64,000 nucleotides of DNA from Pseudarthrobacter sp. PS3-L1 (GCF_030063285.1 NZ_JASISU010000003.1:496001-560000), one strand, 5' to 3'; numbered from the stretch's first letter, positions 42,842 through 53,451 are shown. Made by a program: numbers and translations. The notes: generated by a model from the sequence alone, not told the origin.

Positions 42842-44446
42842 ATGGGTCACCCAGACTTGGCCGCCGCGGAAGGAAAATCCTCCCAGCGGCCCCTGATCAT
42901 GAAGTATGCTGCCCGCTCGGACGTGGGGCGCGTCCGAGCAAAGAATGACGACTCGGCCTATGCGGGACGGCACCTGGCGGTGGTTGCCGACGGAATGGGC
43001 GGCCATGCTGGAGGCGATGTGGCGTCAGCGGCAACTGTCCTGGACATGCTTCACCTGGACCGGGAGTCCTACAATGGCGACGCCGCCACAGTGCTGGCGG
43101 ACGAGATCCAGACAGCCAACTCCCTACTCTCGGAGCTGGTCCACATCAATCCCAAGCTCGCAGGCATGGGGACAACTGTGACGGCGCTGCTTCTCGCCGA
43201 GGGTAAACTGCACTTCGCCCACATTGGTGATTCCAGGGCCTACCGACTTCGGGATGGAATCTACGAACAGGTCAGCATCGACCACACGTTTGTGCAACGT
43301 CTTATTGACGAGGGACGTCTGCAACCTGAAGAGGCGGAGACCCACCCGCACAAAAATGTCCTCATGCGAGTTCTGGGCGATGTTGACGCAAGCCCGGAAC
43401 TTGATTTGCAGGCACTTGACGTTGTGCCAGGTGAGCGCTGGCTGCTCTGCTCCGATGGGCTTAACTACGTAGCCGGCCACGCCGTTGAACGTACGGTGCG
43501 GGGGACCAGGAACCTTGGCGAGTGCGCGGACATCCTGATTGACCTGACTCTTGAGGCTGGATCGCCGGACAACGTCTCAGTTGTCCTGATCGACATCATT
43601 GAGGAGACGCCAGACGACGTCAACACCGCCGCCGTGGACATCATTAGTGCACCACCGGCAGCCACTCCGGCTGCATCAGCCACGCCTATGGCACCCGGGA
43701 GTCCCAACGACAAGCCCGTTTCGGCCAGCGGCGAACCGGCGGATTCCACAGACCCGCACCTTGGCGAACATCTCTCCGCGGAGGTCCTCCGGGAAGAACT
43801 GGCCCTGAGGCCACATGAGCTCGTAGGAGCAGCAGCCACCGCTGCGGCCAGTGGCTCCATCCCCACCATCGCTGGGCGGACCGTTGCCCGACGCGCAGCC
43901 ACAGTCCTCACCCACAAGGCGGGTGATACCGAACCTGCGGAACCTGAAGACGTCATACCGCTGAAGCCACGTCGCTGGCTGACTCTCTCTATTGCTGCAG
44001 CTGTCGTGGTTGCGCTGACGGCTGGGATCTGGCTCGGTTACGCCTGGACTCAGACTCGCTACTATGTCGGGGAGTATGACTCGCGTGTAGCCATCTACAA
44101 CGGCGTCTCCCAGCGCCTCGGGCCCTTCCAGCTTTCCACCCTCGAGACCGTAACTGACCTCACGCTGGACTCCCTCCCACAGTTCACGCAGGAGCGCGTC
44201 CGTCAGACAGTCCCTGCGGGAGATCTGTATGACGCTCAGGGAATCGTTCGGAACCTGCGCGACTTTGGCACCACAGCACCTGATACAGAGTGCATCCCAC
44301 CCTCCGCTAGCCCGTCTTCATCGGCTTCAGCCACAGGGGGCGCGTCACCTGCGACGCCGACACCAACAGCGTCCGCCTCTGTCGGTGCAGCCACTTCCTC
44401 GGCTAGCCCGCGGCCCACCCAAATCGCCTGTGAGGGAACACCATGA
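42842..44446 (+). CDS. pstP: PstP, PP2C-type Ser/Thr phosphatase
   Basis: A 534-residue protein: PP2C domain (about 20-260) with RVRAKNDDSAYAG and VADGMGGHAGGDVAS holding the metal-binding Asp residues, a long acidic Ala/Pro-rich linker, a membrane helix near residue 390 (LTLSIAAAVVVALTAGIW) and an extracellular Ser/Ala/Thr-rich tail. It reverses PknA/PknB phosphorylation. A second possible start is the ATG at 42899. Overlaps rodA by four bases. Confidence 0.94.
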   Translation: MGHPDLAAAEGKSSQRPLIMKYAARSDVGRVRAKNDDSAYAGRHLAVVADGMGGHAGGDVASAATVLDMLHLDRESYNGDAATVLADEIQTANSLLSELVHINPKLAGMGTTVTALLLAEGKLHFAHIGDSRAYRLRDGIYEQVSIDHTFVQRLIDEGRLQPEEAETHPHKNVLMRVLGDVDASPELDLQALDVVPGERWLLCSDGLNYVAGHAVERTVRGTRNLGECADILIDLTLEAGSPDNVSVVLIDIIEETPDDVNTAAVDIISAPPAATPAASATPMAPGSPNDKPVSASGEPADSTDPHLGEHLSAEVLREELALRPHELVGAAATAAASGSIPTIAGRTVARRAATVLTHKAGDTEPAEPEDVIPLKPRRWLTLSIAAAVVVALTAGIWLGYAWTQTRYYVGEYDSRVAIYNGVSQRLGPFQLSTLETVTDLTLDSLPQFTQERVRQTVPAGDLYDAQGIVRNLRDFGTTAPDTECIPPSASPSSSASATGGASPATPTPTASASVGAATSSASPRPTQIACEGTP

Positions 44447-45840
44447 CCCAGGTCGGTACGGCTCCTAAACCACGACGCAATGTTGAACTTGTCTTGCTGG
44501 TGTTGGCCCTGATCGTCGGCATTGGTGCGAGCACATTGGCCGGAGTGGACCAGGGCGCAGCATTCGACTCGGACTTCTGGTTCCAATCGTCGCTGCTCGC
44601 TGTCGCAGCCCTGGCATTCCATATTGTCCTCCGCGTCAGGGCTAAATATGCAGATCCGGTAATACTTCCGTTGGTCGTTGCCCTCAACGGCCTCGGCCTA
44701 GCAATGATTCACCGGCTGGACGGCCCTGCCGATGACACCGGTAACAACCAGCTCCGCTGGACCCTCATAGCCATGGCCGTCTCGATCGGTGTGATCTGGC
44801 TTCTCAAGGACCACCGCATACTGCGTCGTTTTACCTATATTTCACTGGCTGTCAGCGCAGCGCTGCTGATCATGCCCCTGGTGCCTGGAATCACGGCTGG
44901 GGAGATCCTCGGGGCCCGTGTATGGATCCGGGTTGGGCCCATGACCTTTCAGCCCGGTGAAATAGCCAAGATCACCCTGGCCATATTCTTTGCTGGATAC
45001 CTGTCCTCCAATCGAGATCTGATCCTGCTGGCGGGACGTAAAATCGGCCCACTCCAGCTCCCACGGTTCAAGGACATGGGCCCCATGGTGGCGGCTTGGC
45101 TAGTGAGTATCGGCGTTCTGATCTTCCAGCGGGACCTTGGCTCGTCAGTGCTCTTCTTCGGGCTCTTCATTGTCATGATCTACGTCGCCACCAGCCGAAT
45201 CAGCTGGGTGGTCATTGGCCTTCTTCTGATCCTCGGTGGGGGCTTTGTTGCGGCGCGGGCGTTTTCCCACGTCAACCTGCGTATTGATGGTTGGATCAAC
45301 GCCTTTACGCCCGAGGTCTACGACCGCTCCCCCGGCGGCAGCCGCCAAATCATCCAGGGCCTGTTTGGAATGGCTGATGGAGGGCTCGTGGGGACGGGTC
45401 TGGGACGCGGAACCCCAGACGTTGTTCCCTTCGCCAACAGTGACATGATCATTGCTTCGTTCGGTGAAGAACTGGGATTGATCGGTCTCTTCGCCATTGT
45501 CATGATGTATGTCCTTCTGGTCACCAAAGGTTTCCGTGCCGCGTTGGGCACCCGGGATTCCTTCGGAAAGCTCTTGGCCTGCGGATTGTCCTTCGCCGTG
45601 GCCCTGCAGTGCTTCGTGGTCATTGGTGGGGTAACCCGACTGATCCCACTGACCGGTCTGACCACGCCATTCCTGGCAGCAGGTGGGTCGTCGCTGCTGG
45701 CCAACTGGATCATTGTGGGTCTGCTGCTGATGATCTCCCATACAGCCCGGAGTCCGCTCAACACCTCGCCGCTGAAGCCGGGCGAAGCTGGAACCGACGC
45801 GGTCGAAAACGATGAACGAAAAGCGGTGACCCGTCCTTGA
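44443..45840 (+). CDS. rodA: RodA/FtsW-family peptidoglycan glycosyltransferase
   Basis: A 465-residue SEDS protein with about ten to twelve membrane helices, polymerising lipid II into glycan strands. Family motifs: GARVWIRVGPMTFQPGEIAK, FQRDLGSSVLFF and the C-terminal GGVTRLIPLTGLTTPFLAAG. It works with the PBP encoded directly after it. Start ATGA-overlaps pstP; its stop overlaps the TTG start of pbpA. Confidence 0.95.
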   Translation: MTQVGTAPKPRRNVELVLLVLALIVGIGASTLAGVDQGAAFDSDFWFQSSLLAVAALAFHIVLRVRAKYADPVILPLVVALNGLGLAMIHRLDGPADDTGNNQLRWTLIAMAVSIGVIWLLKDHRILRRFTYISLAVSAALLIMPLVPGITAGEILGARVWIRVGPMTFQPGEIAKITLAIFFAGYLSSNRDLILLAGRKIGPLQLPRFKDMGPMVAAWLVSIGVLIFQRDLGSSVLFFGLFIVMIYVATSRISWVVIGLLLILGGGFVAARAFSHVNLRIDGWINAFTPEVYDRSPGGSRQIIQGLFGMADGGLVGTGLGRGTPDVVPFANSDMIIASFGEELGLIGLFAIVMMYVLLVTKGFRAALGTRDSFGKLLACGLSFAVALQCFVVIGGVTRLIPLTGLTTPFLAAGGSSLLANWIIVGLLLMISHTARSPLNTSPLKPGEAGTDAVENDERKAVTRP

Positions 45841-47291
45841 ACCAGGCCATAAGAAACTCCTGGATGGCAGCGATTGTTATGTTCGCCCTGCTTTTCGGAG
45901 CCATCAGCTATGTCCAGGTCATAGGCGCAGATGACTTGAAGGGTAATCCCTGGAACAGCCGCCAGCTAAACAGGGACTTCTGCAATGACCGTGGATCCAT
46001 CATTGTGGGCGGCGACGCTATTGCGGAATCCGTGGAAGGTACCGAATCATGTGCATTCCAGCGTGTCTACAACCAGCCTCAGCTCTACGCTGGACTGACG
46101 GGCTTCTTTTCCCAGACTTATGGGGCAACTGGCCTGGAGCTGTCCATGAACGAGCAGTTGGCTGGTAGCTCGGACCAGCAGTTCCTGGATCGTGTTGGCC
46201 AGCTGTTCCTGGGTAACCAGCCCAAGGGCGCATCCGTGGAGCTGACAATTGATCCTCAAATCCAGAAACTGGCCTATGACCTGATCCCGGATGGACAACG
46301 TGGATCGATTGTGGTGACCAATCCAAAAACCGGCGACATCATCGCCATGGTGTCCAAACCCTCGTTTGATCCCAACCTTATTGCCACCCAGGACAGCGAA
46401 GCTGCCAAGGCCAATTACAACGAGATCGCCGCAATTCCGGGCATCAATGCAAATCAGTCGGTCAGCGGCCCAACTGGATCACTCCTGTTTCCCGGCTCGG
46501 TCTTCAAACTGATCGACACCGCGGCTGCCCTGAACTCCGGCAAATACAACGCGGACAGCGTCCTGGAGAACCCTGCGCAGTTGGCCTTTCCTGGCATTGA
46601 CTACACTCTTCCGAACTACGCTGGCGGCAGTTGCTACACGCGGGACACAGCGAGTTTCGCCTTTGCGCTCCAGCAGTCCTGCAATACCCCATTTGCCAGC
46701 ATCGCCCTGGATCTTGGCGCCCAGGCAATTTCTGATCAGGCGGAGAAGTTCGGCTTCAATGAGGGCATGGGCGATCAATTGATGCTCCCGTATGCCACCA
46801 GCGTGTTCCCCGCCGACCTTGAGGGCCCGGCCCTGGCCCAGTCCGCCATTGGCCAGCGGGATGTCAAAGCCACACCTCTTCAGATAGCCCTGATGACCGC
46901 CGCCATCGCCAACGATGGGAAACAGATGAGCCCCAACCTCGTGAAGGCCCTGCGGTCTCCGGATCTGCGGATTATTGACGAGCCAAAGCCGAGTGTCCTG
47001 CGGACCTCCACCACGCCGCAGATCGCCCAGCAGATCACTGAGTGGATGACCAGCGTTGTCACTGAAGGTATCGCCAGCCAAGCTGCGGTACCCGGAGTCG
47101 ATGTTGCCGGCAAGACAGGCACCGCCGAATTGGGTAACGGCCTGAACAACTCATGGTTTACGGGGTTCGCCCCAGCAAACGATCCGGAGGTCGCTGTCAC
47201 CATTGTCATGGAGGACGTCGACATCACAACCGGAGCCCAGCTAACCAGTCCGAACGCAAGCAAGATTTTTGAGGCGGTGTTGAATAAGTGA
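45837..47291 (+). CDS. pbpA: PbpA, class B penicillin-binding protein
   Basis: A 484-residue transpeptidase with an N-terminal membrane anchor. Active-site motifs: nucleophile Ser in PGSVFK, SCN (QQSCNTP) and KTG ([11 protein letters not shown]). TTG start at 45837, overlapping rodA's TGA. Cross-links peptidoglycan made by RodA; in mycobacteria needed for septation. Four-base overlap with pknA. Confidence 0.95.
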   Translation: MNQAIRNSWMAAIVMFALLFGAISYVQVIGADDLKGNPWNSRQLNRDFCNDRGSIIVGGDAIAESVEGTESCAFQRVYNQPQLYAGLTGFFSQTYGATGLELSMNEQLAGSSDQQFLDRVGQLFLGNQPKGASVELTIDPQIQKLAYDLIPDGQRGSIVVTNPKTGDIIAMVSKPSFDPNLIATQDSEAAKANYNEIAAIPGINANQSVSGPTGSLLFPGSVFKLIDTAAALNSGKYNADSVLENPAQLAFPGIDYTLPNYAGGSCYTRDTASFAFALQQSCNTPFASIALDLGAQAISDQAEKFGFNEGMGDQLMLPYATSVFPADLEGPALAQSAIGQRDVKATPLQIALMTAAIANDGKQMSPNLVKALRSPDLRIIDEPKPSVLRTSTTPQIAQQITEWMTSVVTEGIASQAAVPGVDVAGKTGTAELGNGLNNSWFTGFAPANDPEVAVTIVMEDVDITTGAQLTSPNASKIFEAVLNK

Positions 47292-48961
47292 GGCCTACAT
47301 CCGGAATCACCCTCGGCGGCAGATTCCAGTTGACTACCCGCATTGCAATCGGTGGCATGGGAGAAGTCTGGAAAGCAAAGGACCAGGTCCTTGGTCGCAT
47401 CGTCGCGATCAAGGTCCTAAAAGAGGAATACACGGGGGACCCTGGATTCCTGCAGCGCTTTCGCGCTGAAGCGCGCCACACAGCACTCCTGAACCACGTT
47501 GGCATCGCAAACGTCTTTGACTACGGCGAAGAGGACGGCTCTGCCTACCTGGTGATGGAGCTGGTCCCCGGCCATCCGCTCAGCACCATCATTGAACAGG
47601 AACGCGTCCTCTCACCTGACCGCACCCTGTCCATGATTGCCCAGGTGGCCCGTGCACTCTCCGCGGCGCACAAGCAGGGCCTGGTTCACCGCGACATCAA
47701 GCCCGGAAACCTCCTCATCACGCCCGAAGAACGCGTTAAAGTCACCGACTTTGGCATCGCCCGCCTGGCAGACCAGGTGCCATTGACGCAGACCGGCCAG
47801 GTGATGGGGACAGCGCAGTATCTTGCACCCGAGCAGGCTACCGGCCAGACGGCAACCGGAGCGTCAGATATCTATTCCCTGGGCATCATCGGTTACGAGT
47901 GCCTGACCGGCCACCGCCCCTTTACCGGCGAATCCCAGATTGCCATCGCCCTTGCCCAGGTAAATGATGCACCGCCGCCCCTCCCTGATTCACTGCCCCG
48001 CCCGGTGCGGGCGCTGCTGATGTCCATGCTTGCCAAGGACCCCAAGAACCGCCCTGCCAACGCCATCAAACTCGCCGAAGCGGCAGAAGCAATTCGCGCC
48101 GGTGACATCGAGACTGCACATGCCGCAGTGCCGGGCATGCTGTTGTTTGAGTCCACCACCGGACCAATCACGGCTCCCGTGAATGTCCCCACCTCGCCTA
48201 CGGGAGTCATCGCCAGCAGCCCTGATACAAACAGTGCAGCAACATCTGCCCTACCTGTTGTCGGTGCCTCTGCAGCCTCCTTGGGAGACGACGAGCCAGT
48301 CCAGGCCGTGGCCGCCCAGCGTTCGTGGGTTCCCGAAGAAGACCAGTACGAGGATCAGGGCGACGAACCACAGAAGCGTGGGCGAAGCCCCTGGACGTGG
48401 CCACTGGTGGGCCTCATCATCCTGCTAATTTTTGCTCTTGGTGGCTTCCTGCTCCAGGGCACGGACCTTTTCACATCGGATAATAATTCGCCAGCCCCGG
48501 CTGTGACATCATCCAGCGCCCCTGCGCCGAGTAGCCCTTCGCCGACCCGGACAAGCGCCCGTCCCACACCATCAGAGACACCTCCGGCACCAGAACCCAC
48601 ACCGACTGTCGACCCCACAGTAAATATCATTCGGGCCGCCTACTTGGGGCGGACGTTCAGCGTAGTCGAAGCGGAACTCCGGAACTTGGGGCTGCAGGTG
48701 AATGGAGTTCCACAGGAGAATGCAGCACCCGTCAACACTGTCCTGGATCTCGGCCCATCTGGAGAAGTTGAGCCCGGGTCAACCATCACAGTTACCTATG
48801 CTGTCGCTCCTCCCCCCGAGCCGACCCCTGAACCAATACCCACCACGGAACCAACCGTTGCGCCCACAGCGACGACGACGACGACGCCCGTCACCGCTCC
48901 TGTCCTGCCGACCTGCGGACCATCCCAGGCGCCTGGCAACCCGGCTGTTTGCACTCCCTAG
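47288..48961 (+). CDS. pknA: PknA-type Ser/Thr kinase with one PASTA-like domain
   Basis: A 557-residue kinase. Residues about 10-265 are the kinase: [11 protein letters not shown] loop, invariant Lys in VAIKVL, catalytic [20 protein letters not shown]. Then an acidic linker, a membrane helix near residue 375 ([19 protein letters not shown]), a Ser/Pro/Thr-rich extracellular spacer and one PASTA-like repeat (about 455-515: [20 protein letters not shown]), ending in a Pro/Thr/Glu tail. Mycobacterial PknA lacks a PASTA domain, so this one may sense muropeptides itself. GTG start overlaps pbpA. Confidence 0.93.
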   Translation: MRPTSGITLGGRFQLTTRIAIGGMGEVWKAKDQVLGRIVAIKVLKEEYTGDPGFLQRFRAEARHTALLNHVGIANVFDYGEEDGSAYLVMELVPGHPLSTIIEQERVLSPDRTLSMIAQVARALSAAHKQGLVHRDIKPGNLLITPEERVKVTDFGIARLADQVPLTQTGQVMGTAQYLAPEQATGQTATGASDIYSLGIIGYECLTGHRPFTGESQIAIALAQVNDAPPPLPDSLPRPVRALLMSMLAKDPKNRPANAIKLAEAAEAIRAGDIETAHAAVPGMLLFESTTGPITAPVNVPTSPTGVIASSPDTNSAATSALPVVGASAASLGDDEPVQAVAAQRSWVPEEDQYEDQGDEPQKRGRSPWTWPLVGLIILLIFALGGFLLQGTDLFTSDNNSPAPAVTSSSAPAPSSPSPTRTSARPTPSETPPAPEPTPTVDPTVNIIRAAYLGRTFSVVEAELRNLGLQVNGVPQENAAPVNTVLDLGPSGEVEPGSTITVTYAVAPPPEPTPEPIPTTEPTVAPTATTTTTPVTAPVLPTCGPSQAPGNPAVCTP

Positions 48962-48974
48962 ATCCGGTACCTGA

Positions 48975-50909
48975 ATGAGTAACGAACCCCGCACGCCATC
49001 ACACCGTGAAGACAGTCTCCCGGTGGATGGTCGACGTATCCTGAGTGGCCGCTACGAAGTTGGCGAGCTGATCGGGCGCGGCGGGATGGCAGATGTCCAC
49101 CGGGGAACAGACTCGCGATTAGGCCGGACTGTTGCCATCAAGCTGCTTCGCCCAGACCTGGCTCGGGACCCTCAATTTCAGGCTAGATTCAAACGGGAGG
49201 CGCAAGCCGTTGCCGCGCTAAATCATCCCTCTATTGTTGCCATCTACGACACTGGCGATCACACCATGCCGGGAGGAACGGACGAAACCGTCCGCGTTCC
49301 CTATATCGTGATGGAATTTGTCTCCGGCCACACCCTCCGCGACTTGATACGCGCTGGCAAGATCACCATTGCCCATGCCGTGGACTACACACTCGGCGTT
49401 CTGGGAGCGCTCGAATATAGCCATAAGGCGGGCATAGTTCACCGGGACATCAAACCGGGCAACGTCATGGTGTGCGGCGATGGAGCCGCGGTAAAAGTCA
49501 TGGACTTCGGCATCGCCCGCGCCATTGCCGACTCTGCGGCAACAATGACCCAAACCCAGGCTGTGGTGGGCACTGCCCAGTACCTTTCACCTGAGCAGGC
49601 ACGCGGCGAATCTGTTGACGCACGCAGCGACCTCTACTCTGCCGGGTGCCTCCTCTATGAATGCCTCACGGGCAGGCCTCCATTTGTCGGCGACAGCCCT
49701 GTGTCCGTGGCCTACCAGCACGTACGGGAAGTACCAGAGCCTGCAAGCTCACTTAATCCCGAAGTGCCAGATTCCCTGGACAGTGTCCTCAGCAAGGCAC
49801 TCCGGAAGAACCGTGCGGATCGTTTCCAGGATGCCGCAGCTTTTAGGCGCGCCTTGCGGGCAGCCCGAAGCGGTATTTCGGTACCAGAGGTCCATGCAAG
49901 CGATGCAGCAACCGATCCACAGCACCATGTTCCCATTACTGCCCATCCCGCAACAGAAGCTTTTGATGTGTCGCCTGCCGCGTCATCCACCTCTGACCGC
50001 GACACACCCAAGACCACGGCGGTGCGGTACCCCACCGAGGACGCCAGCGCGCGGGCATCACACGACGCAGTTGGCCTCCCCCTTGGCCTCCCTCCAGAAC
50101 GCGAGCGGACAGCTGCCCAGAAGTCACGGCGTCGGACGTGGATTGTCACCCTCGCTATCTTCACCGTCCTGATACTTGCTGGCGGTGGGCTGTGGGTCTA
50201 CAACGCCATGAACAACGCCGTGCCGGTCATTCCCACGGTCGCAGTCCCCACTGTTACTTCGCTGAGCGAATCCGATGCACTGCAAGAACTCTACGGTGCC
50301 GCGTTGCGTCCCACAGTAGAACGCATCAACAGTAATTCGGTGCCTGCAGGTACAGCTATCGGTACGGACCCGAATTCTGGTGAAAGCGTCCCTGAGGATT
50401 CTGAGGTCTTGCTGAACATTTCAGCTGGGCCAAGTTCCGTCACCATCCCGGAGGAGCTTCCAGGCCGGACTGAAGCGGCCGCCCGGGATCTGTTGCGCCA
50501 GGCGGGACTGACGGGGGTGCCCACAACCACCATGCTGAACAACCCCACAGTTCCCCGCGGATCGGTCATCACAAGCAATCCGTCACCAGGTCAGCTTGTG
50601 GCAGTTGATACCGCAGTGGAAATAGTGGTGTCCACAGGAAAAGTAGCCGTTCCCGAGCTCAGGGGACTGGCACTCGAGGAGGCCCGGAAAGCCCTCACGG
50701 ACCTGAATTTAGGGACCAATGTCCAAGAGGTTGAGAACGGCCAGGTGGCCCCCGGGCAGGTCACTGACCAAAGCAACCCCGTCAACGCTGAGTTGGATCA
50801 GGGCACCACAGTGACCATCACGGTGGCCAAGGAGCCAGAAGCTCCAACACCGAGTCCCACGCCATCCACCAACAGCCCCTCTCCGAAACCCACCAAGACT
50901 AAAAAGTAA
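48975..50909 (+). CDS. pknB: PknB, PASTA-domain Ser/Thr kinase
   Basis: A 644-residue kinase: kinase domain about residues 25-285 ([33 protein letters not shown] with TMTQTQAVVGTAQYLSPEQA activation loop), linker, membrane helix near residue 400 (TWIVTLAIFTVLILAGGGLW) and three extracellular PASTA repeats (starting about VPTVTSLSES, VTIPEELPGR, VAVPELRGLA), then a Ser/Pro/Thr/Lys tail. Mycobacterial PknB has four. It senses cell-wall precursors and controls growth and division. Last gene of the fha-pst-rod-pbp-pkn operon. Confidence 0.95.
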   Translation: MSNEPRTPSHREDSLPVDGRRILSGRYEVGELIGRGGMADVHRGTDSRLGRTVAIKLLRPDLARDPQFQARFKREAQAVAALNHPSIVAIYDTGDHTMPGGTDETVRVPYIVMEFVSGHTLRDLIRAGKITIAHAVDYTLGVLGALEYSHKAGIVHRDIKPGNVMVCGDGAAVKVMDFGIARAIADSAATMTQTQAVVGTAQYLSPEQARGESVDARSDLYSAGCLLYECLTGRPPFVGDSPVSVAYQHVREVPEPASSLNPEVPDSLDSVLSKALRKNRADRFQDAAAFRRALRAARSGISVPEVHASDAATDPQHHVPITAHPATEAFDVSPAASSTSDRDTPKTTAVRYPTEDASARASHDAVGLPLGLPPERERTAAQKSRRRTWIVTLAIFTVLILAGGGLWVYNAMNNAVPVIPTVAVPTVTSLSESDALQELYGAALRPTVERINSNSVPAGTAIGTDPNSGESVPEDSEVLLNISAGPSSVTIPEELPGRTEAAARDLLRQAGLTGVPTTTMLNNPTVPRGSVITSNPSPGQLVAVDTAVEIVVSTGKVAVPELRGLALEEARKALTDLNLGTNVQEVENGQVAPGQVTDQSNPVNAELDQGTTVTITVAKEPEAPTPSPTPSTNSPSPKPTKTKK

Positions 50910-50944
50910 TCCTGAACCAGGGTCGAATTGTTCGCCTTTCCGGC

Positions 50945-51586
50945 CTAGTGCCTGATCAACGGGCTGAGCCCCGAGGAGCGCTGGGCGGCACCTGCCATTC
51001 CCAGGGACTCAAGCCAATTGCCGACCATGTGGTAACCACTCTCGGTCAGAACAGACTCTGGGTGGAACTGAACACCGGACAACGGCGCTGTGCGATGCCG
51101 TAGACCCATGACGACTCCCGATGCCGTTTGGGCTGTGATCTCCAGAACCTCCGGAATGCTGCTTCGAACTGCGGCCAACGAGTGATACCGGGTCGCAGTA
51201 ACCGGGGACACAATGTCCTTAAAAACGTCGGATCCATCATGCTCTACCAAGGAGGTCTTCCCGTGCATGAGCTCGGGGGCGTGAGTGACTACACCACCGA
51301 AAGCCTCTGCCAGTGCCTGGTGCCCGAGGCACACGCCCAGCATGGGTTTGTTGTTGACGCCGCACCACTTGATGAGGTCAATGCAGACGCCAGCATCGGC
51401 TGGTGCACCAGGCCCGGGAGACACAAGTACTCCGTCGCGGCTCCGCGCCAGTTCCACAGCTTCGGCCAGGGTGACATCATCATTTCGGACAACAGTTGTT
51501 TTGGCTCCGAGTTCCTCGAGGTAACCCACCAGGGTGTACACGAAGCTGTCGTAATTGTCGATGACCAGGATGTTTGCAGTGCTCAT
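50945..51586 (-). CDS. trpG: anthranilate/aminodeoxychorismate synthase glutaminase subunit
   Basis: A 213-residue class-I glutamine amidotransferase: VIDNYDSFVYTLVGYL, VLVSPGPGAPADAG, nucleophile Cys in LGVCLGHQALAEAFGG, and His/Glu in VQFHPESVLT. It supplies ammonia for anthranilate (Trp) or aminodeoxychorismate (folate) synthesis; this origin-proximal copy is conserved in actinobacteria and could be named pabA. Convergent with pknB. Confidence 0.92.
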   Translation of the reverse strand: MSTANILVIDNYDSFVYTLVGYLEELGAKTTVVRNDDVTLAEAVELARSRDGVLVSPGPGAPADAGVCIDLIKWCGVNNKPMLGVCLGHQALAEAFGGVVTHAPELMHGKTSLVEHDGSDVFKDIVSPVTATRYHSLAAVRSSIPEVLEITAQTASGVVMGLRHRTAPLSGVQFHPESVLTESGYHMVGNWLESLGMAGAAQRSSGLSPLIRH

Positions 51587-51886
51587 GGCTGGGCCGGAAA
51601 ACCAATCGTTCGGACGGATTGCGTCAGTGGAGACACAGTCTTCCCTGCAATTATCTCACTTCTGGATACAGCTCCCACTGGTCGACTGGTTCCAGGCACC
51701 CACGGTGGCTTTGACCGCACTCGCGAGCACCTAATCGGACCGCGGGTGTATCCTCTTCCCGCTAGAATTGGACGCTACAACGAGTTCATTCCCGAGCGGA
51801 AAGTTCCCGGCCACAGAAATGATTGCCCGCAGGGGACGATCTCGTGTCGGTTGGAGAACTTTTTGCTCAGTCTGCAAGGAGATCAC
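51587..51886. other. 300-bp divergent region between trpG/pabA and crgA
   Basis: An open frame continues upstream of crgA through this stretch, but the translated sequence has no recognisable features. The region must carry both promoters; TTGACC at 51711 with TAATCG about 15 bp later is a weak candidate for crgA. Nothing else seen. Confidence 0.45.
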
Positions 51887-52141
51887 GTGCCGGAATCCAA
51901 GCCCCGCAAGAAGTCCACCCGCGAGTCCGGCGTGGCGTCCACACAGGCCGCCACCAAGCCAAACGCCGTCTGGTTCAAACCGGTGATGTTCGGTCTGATG
52001 CTGATTGGGCTCTTCTGGATCATCACGTTCTACATCAGCGAAGGTCGCTTCCCGGTCCAGGCCTGGGGCGCCGGTAACATCATCGCTGGTTTTGGCATTG
52101 CCATCTCAGGCTTCCTGATGACGACGCGCTGGCGGTCCTGA
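51887..52141 (+). CDS. crgA: CrgA, small cell-division membrane protein
   Basis: An 84-residue protein with a basic N-terminus (PESKPRKKSTRES) and two membrane helices (about 30-50 and 60-78), matching CrgA, which recruits FtsZ-ring and peptidoglycan proteins and links septation to PBPs. The GTG at 51887 is chosen because AAGGAGATCAC is directly upstream and the length fits the family. Confidence 0.92.
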   Translation: MPESKPRKKSTRESGVASTQAATKPNAVWFKPVMFGLMLIGLFWIITFYISEGRFPVQAWGAGNIIAGFGIAISGFLMTTRWRS

Positions 52142-52183
52142 CCACACGAACAGCAGCCGTCCCTGGTATATGAGATCCGCCCC

Positions 52184-52783
52184 GTGACGGACTCCACCGG
52201 AATTGTCGTCGGGGACGACGGGCTTGCCCGGCCGGCGTGGGCCGCCACTGACCCCCTGATGCGGGACTACTACGACTTCGAATGGGGTATGCCTGTCCGG
52301 GATGAACGGGGCCTCTACGAGCGAATCTGCCTCGAAGGCTTCCAGGCAGGTCTCTCCTGGGCGACGATCTTGCGCAAACGGCCAGCATTCCGCAAGGCCT
52401 TCCAGTCATTCAACCCTGATGTCGTTGCAACATTTACGCAAGAACACCAGGAAACCCTGATGCAGGACACCGGGATAATCCGAAACAGACGCAAAATACG
52501 CGCGACGGTGGAAAACGCACGCGCCACCCTGAACCTGCGCTCTGACGGCGGCCTGGTAGACCTTGTCTGGGGTTTCCAGCCCGACCACACGCCAGCGCCA
52601 CGAACCACAGCAGAAATTCCCACGAAGTCTGCGCAGTCCCTTGCTCTCTCACAGGCCCTTCGCCAACGCGGATTCACCTTCGTGGGTCCCACCACCATGT
52701 ACGCACTCATGGAGGCCATCGGAATGGTGGATACCCACCTAGTGAGTAGCCACCGTAGGGGATCAGCAGGAATCTGGACCTGA
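52184..52783 (+). CDS. tag: DNA-3-methyladenine glycosylase I
   Basis: A 199-residue TAG-family base-excision repair enzyme: DPLMRDYYDFEWGMPVRDER, FEGFQAGLSW-type active-site segment (here CLEGFQAGLSWATILRKRPA) with the conserved Glu, and FTFVGPTTMYALMEAIGMVD. The zinc ligands of E. coli TAG (Cys4, His17, His175, Cys179) are mostly absent: no N-terminal Cys, Tyr/Asp at the first His, and THLVSSHRRG at the end. GTG start at 52184. Confidence 0.9.
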   Translation: MTDSTGIVVGDDGLARPAWAATDPLMRDYYDFEWGMPVRDERGLYERICLEGFQAGLSWATILRKRPAFRKAFQSFNPDVVATFTQEHQETLMQDTGIIRNRRKIRATVENARATLNLRSDGGLVDLVWGFQPDHTPAPRTTAEIPTKSAQSLALSQALRQRGFTFVGPTTMYALMEAIGMVDTHLVSSHRRGSAGIWT

Positions 52784-53164
52784 AATTCCAGCGACTGTAA
52801 GGGTGGTCGCCATTCATTGCCTGGGTGTGCACAAAGTTATCCACACTGTTGATAACCTTCCGCAAGTGGCGTAGGAATCCACTATTTTCGGCGCCCCTTC
52901 AGCGCACTGGCGGCCACGTTCGATAAATGGTGCAAGTCTCGGCACACCACGCCAAAAAAGTGGCTCTGGATAACTACCCGAAGCCGCCACGTCCTGACTA
53001 CGGCGGCTCTGCGCCAAAGAAGGAACCACTGATGCCCAGGATTCCACTGTTATCCACTTACCCACACTTCTCTACCCACACGTTATCCACAACTGTGGAG
53101 AACTAGCGCCAGCGCAACAGAATATACCTCAGATCACTGACCTGTAGCGGTTAAACATGGACTA

Positions 53165-53210
53165 GTTACACGCTTGTAAGTTACCAACAGTGTGTATAAG
53201 CCTGTTGATA
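53165..53210 (+). repeat. 46-bp imperfect direct repeat, copy 1
   Basis: Begins TTACACGCTTGTAAGTTACC and includes TTACA-n4-TGTAA followed by degenerate DnaA boxes. Copy 2 lies 241 bp downstream in the same orientation. Confidence 0.8.
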
Positions 53211-53405
53211 GATCGCCAGAACACGTCCCCTGACGCACCGATACGAGTTATTCCGCCCCTTTATCCACAGGTGTCACTCTAATCACGGAAGTTATCCACT
53301 TAACCACACCATAAAGACCATAGTTATCCACAGGTGTGGGTAACTCTTGCGATTTCTGGGGGAAAGTCCCGGAATCGGCGGTTTCAGCCTGGACCCCACC
53401 CTGAA

Positions 53406-53451
53406 TTACACGACTGTAAGTTACCAACACTGTGGATAACACCTGTGAATA
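53406..53451 (+). repeat. 46-bp imperfect direct repeat, copy 2
   Basis: Begins TTACACGACTGTAAGTTACC; same layout as copy 1 but with a perfect DnaA box (53431-53439). The shared core TTACA-n4-TGTAAGTTACCAACA is conserved in both. Confidence 0.8.

Noticed and set aside
51128..51886. Long upstream extension of the crgA frame
   Set aside because: It is antisense to trpG/pabA; the GTG at 51887 has the proper ribosome-binding site and CrgA length.
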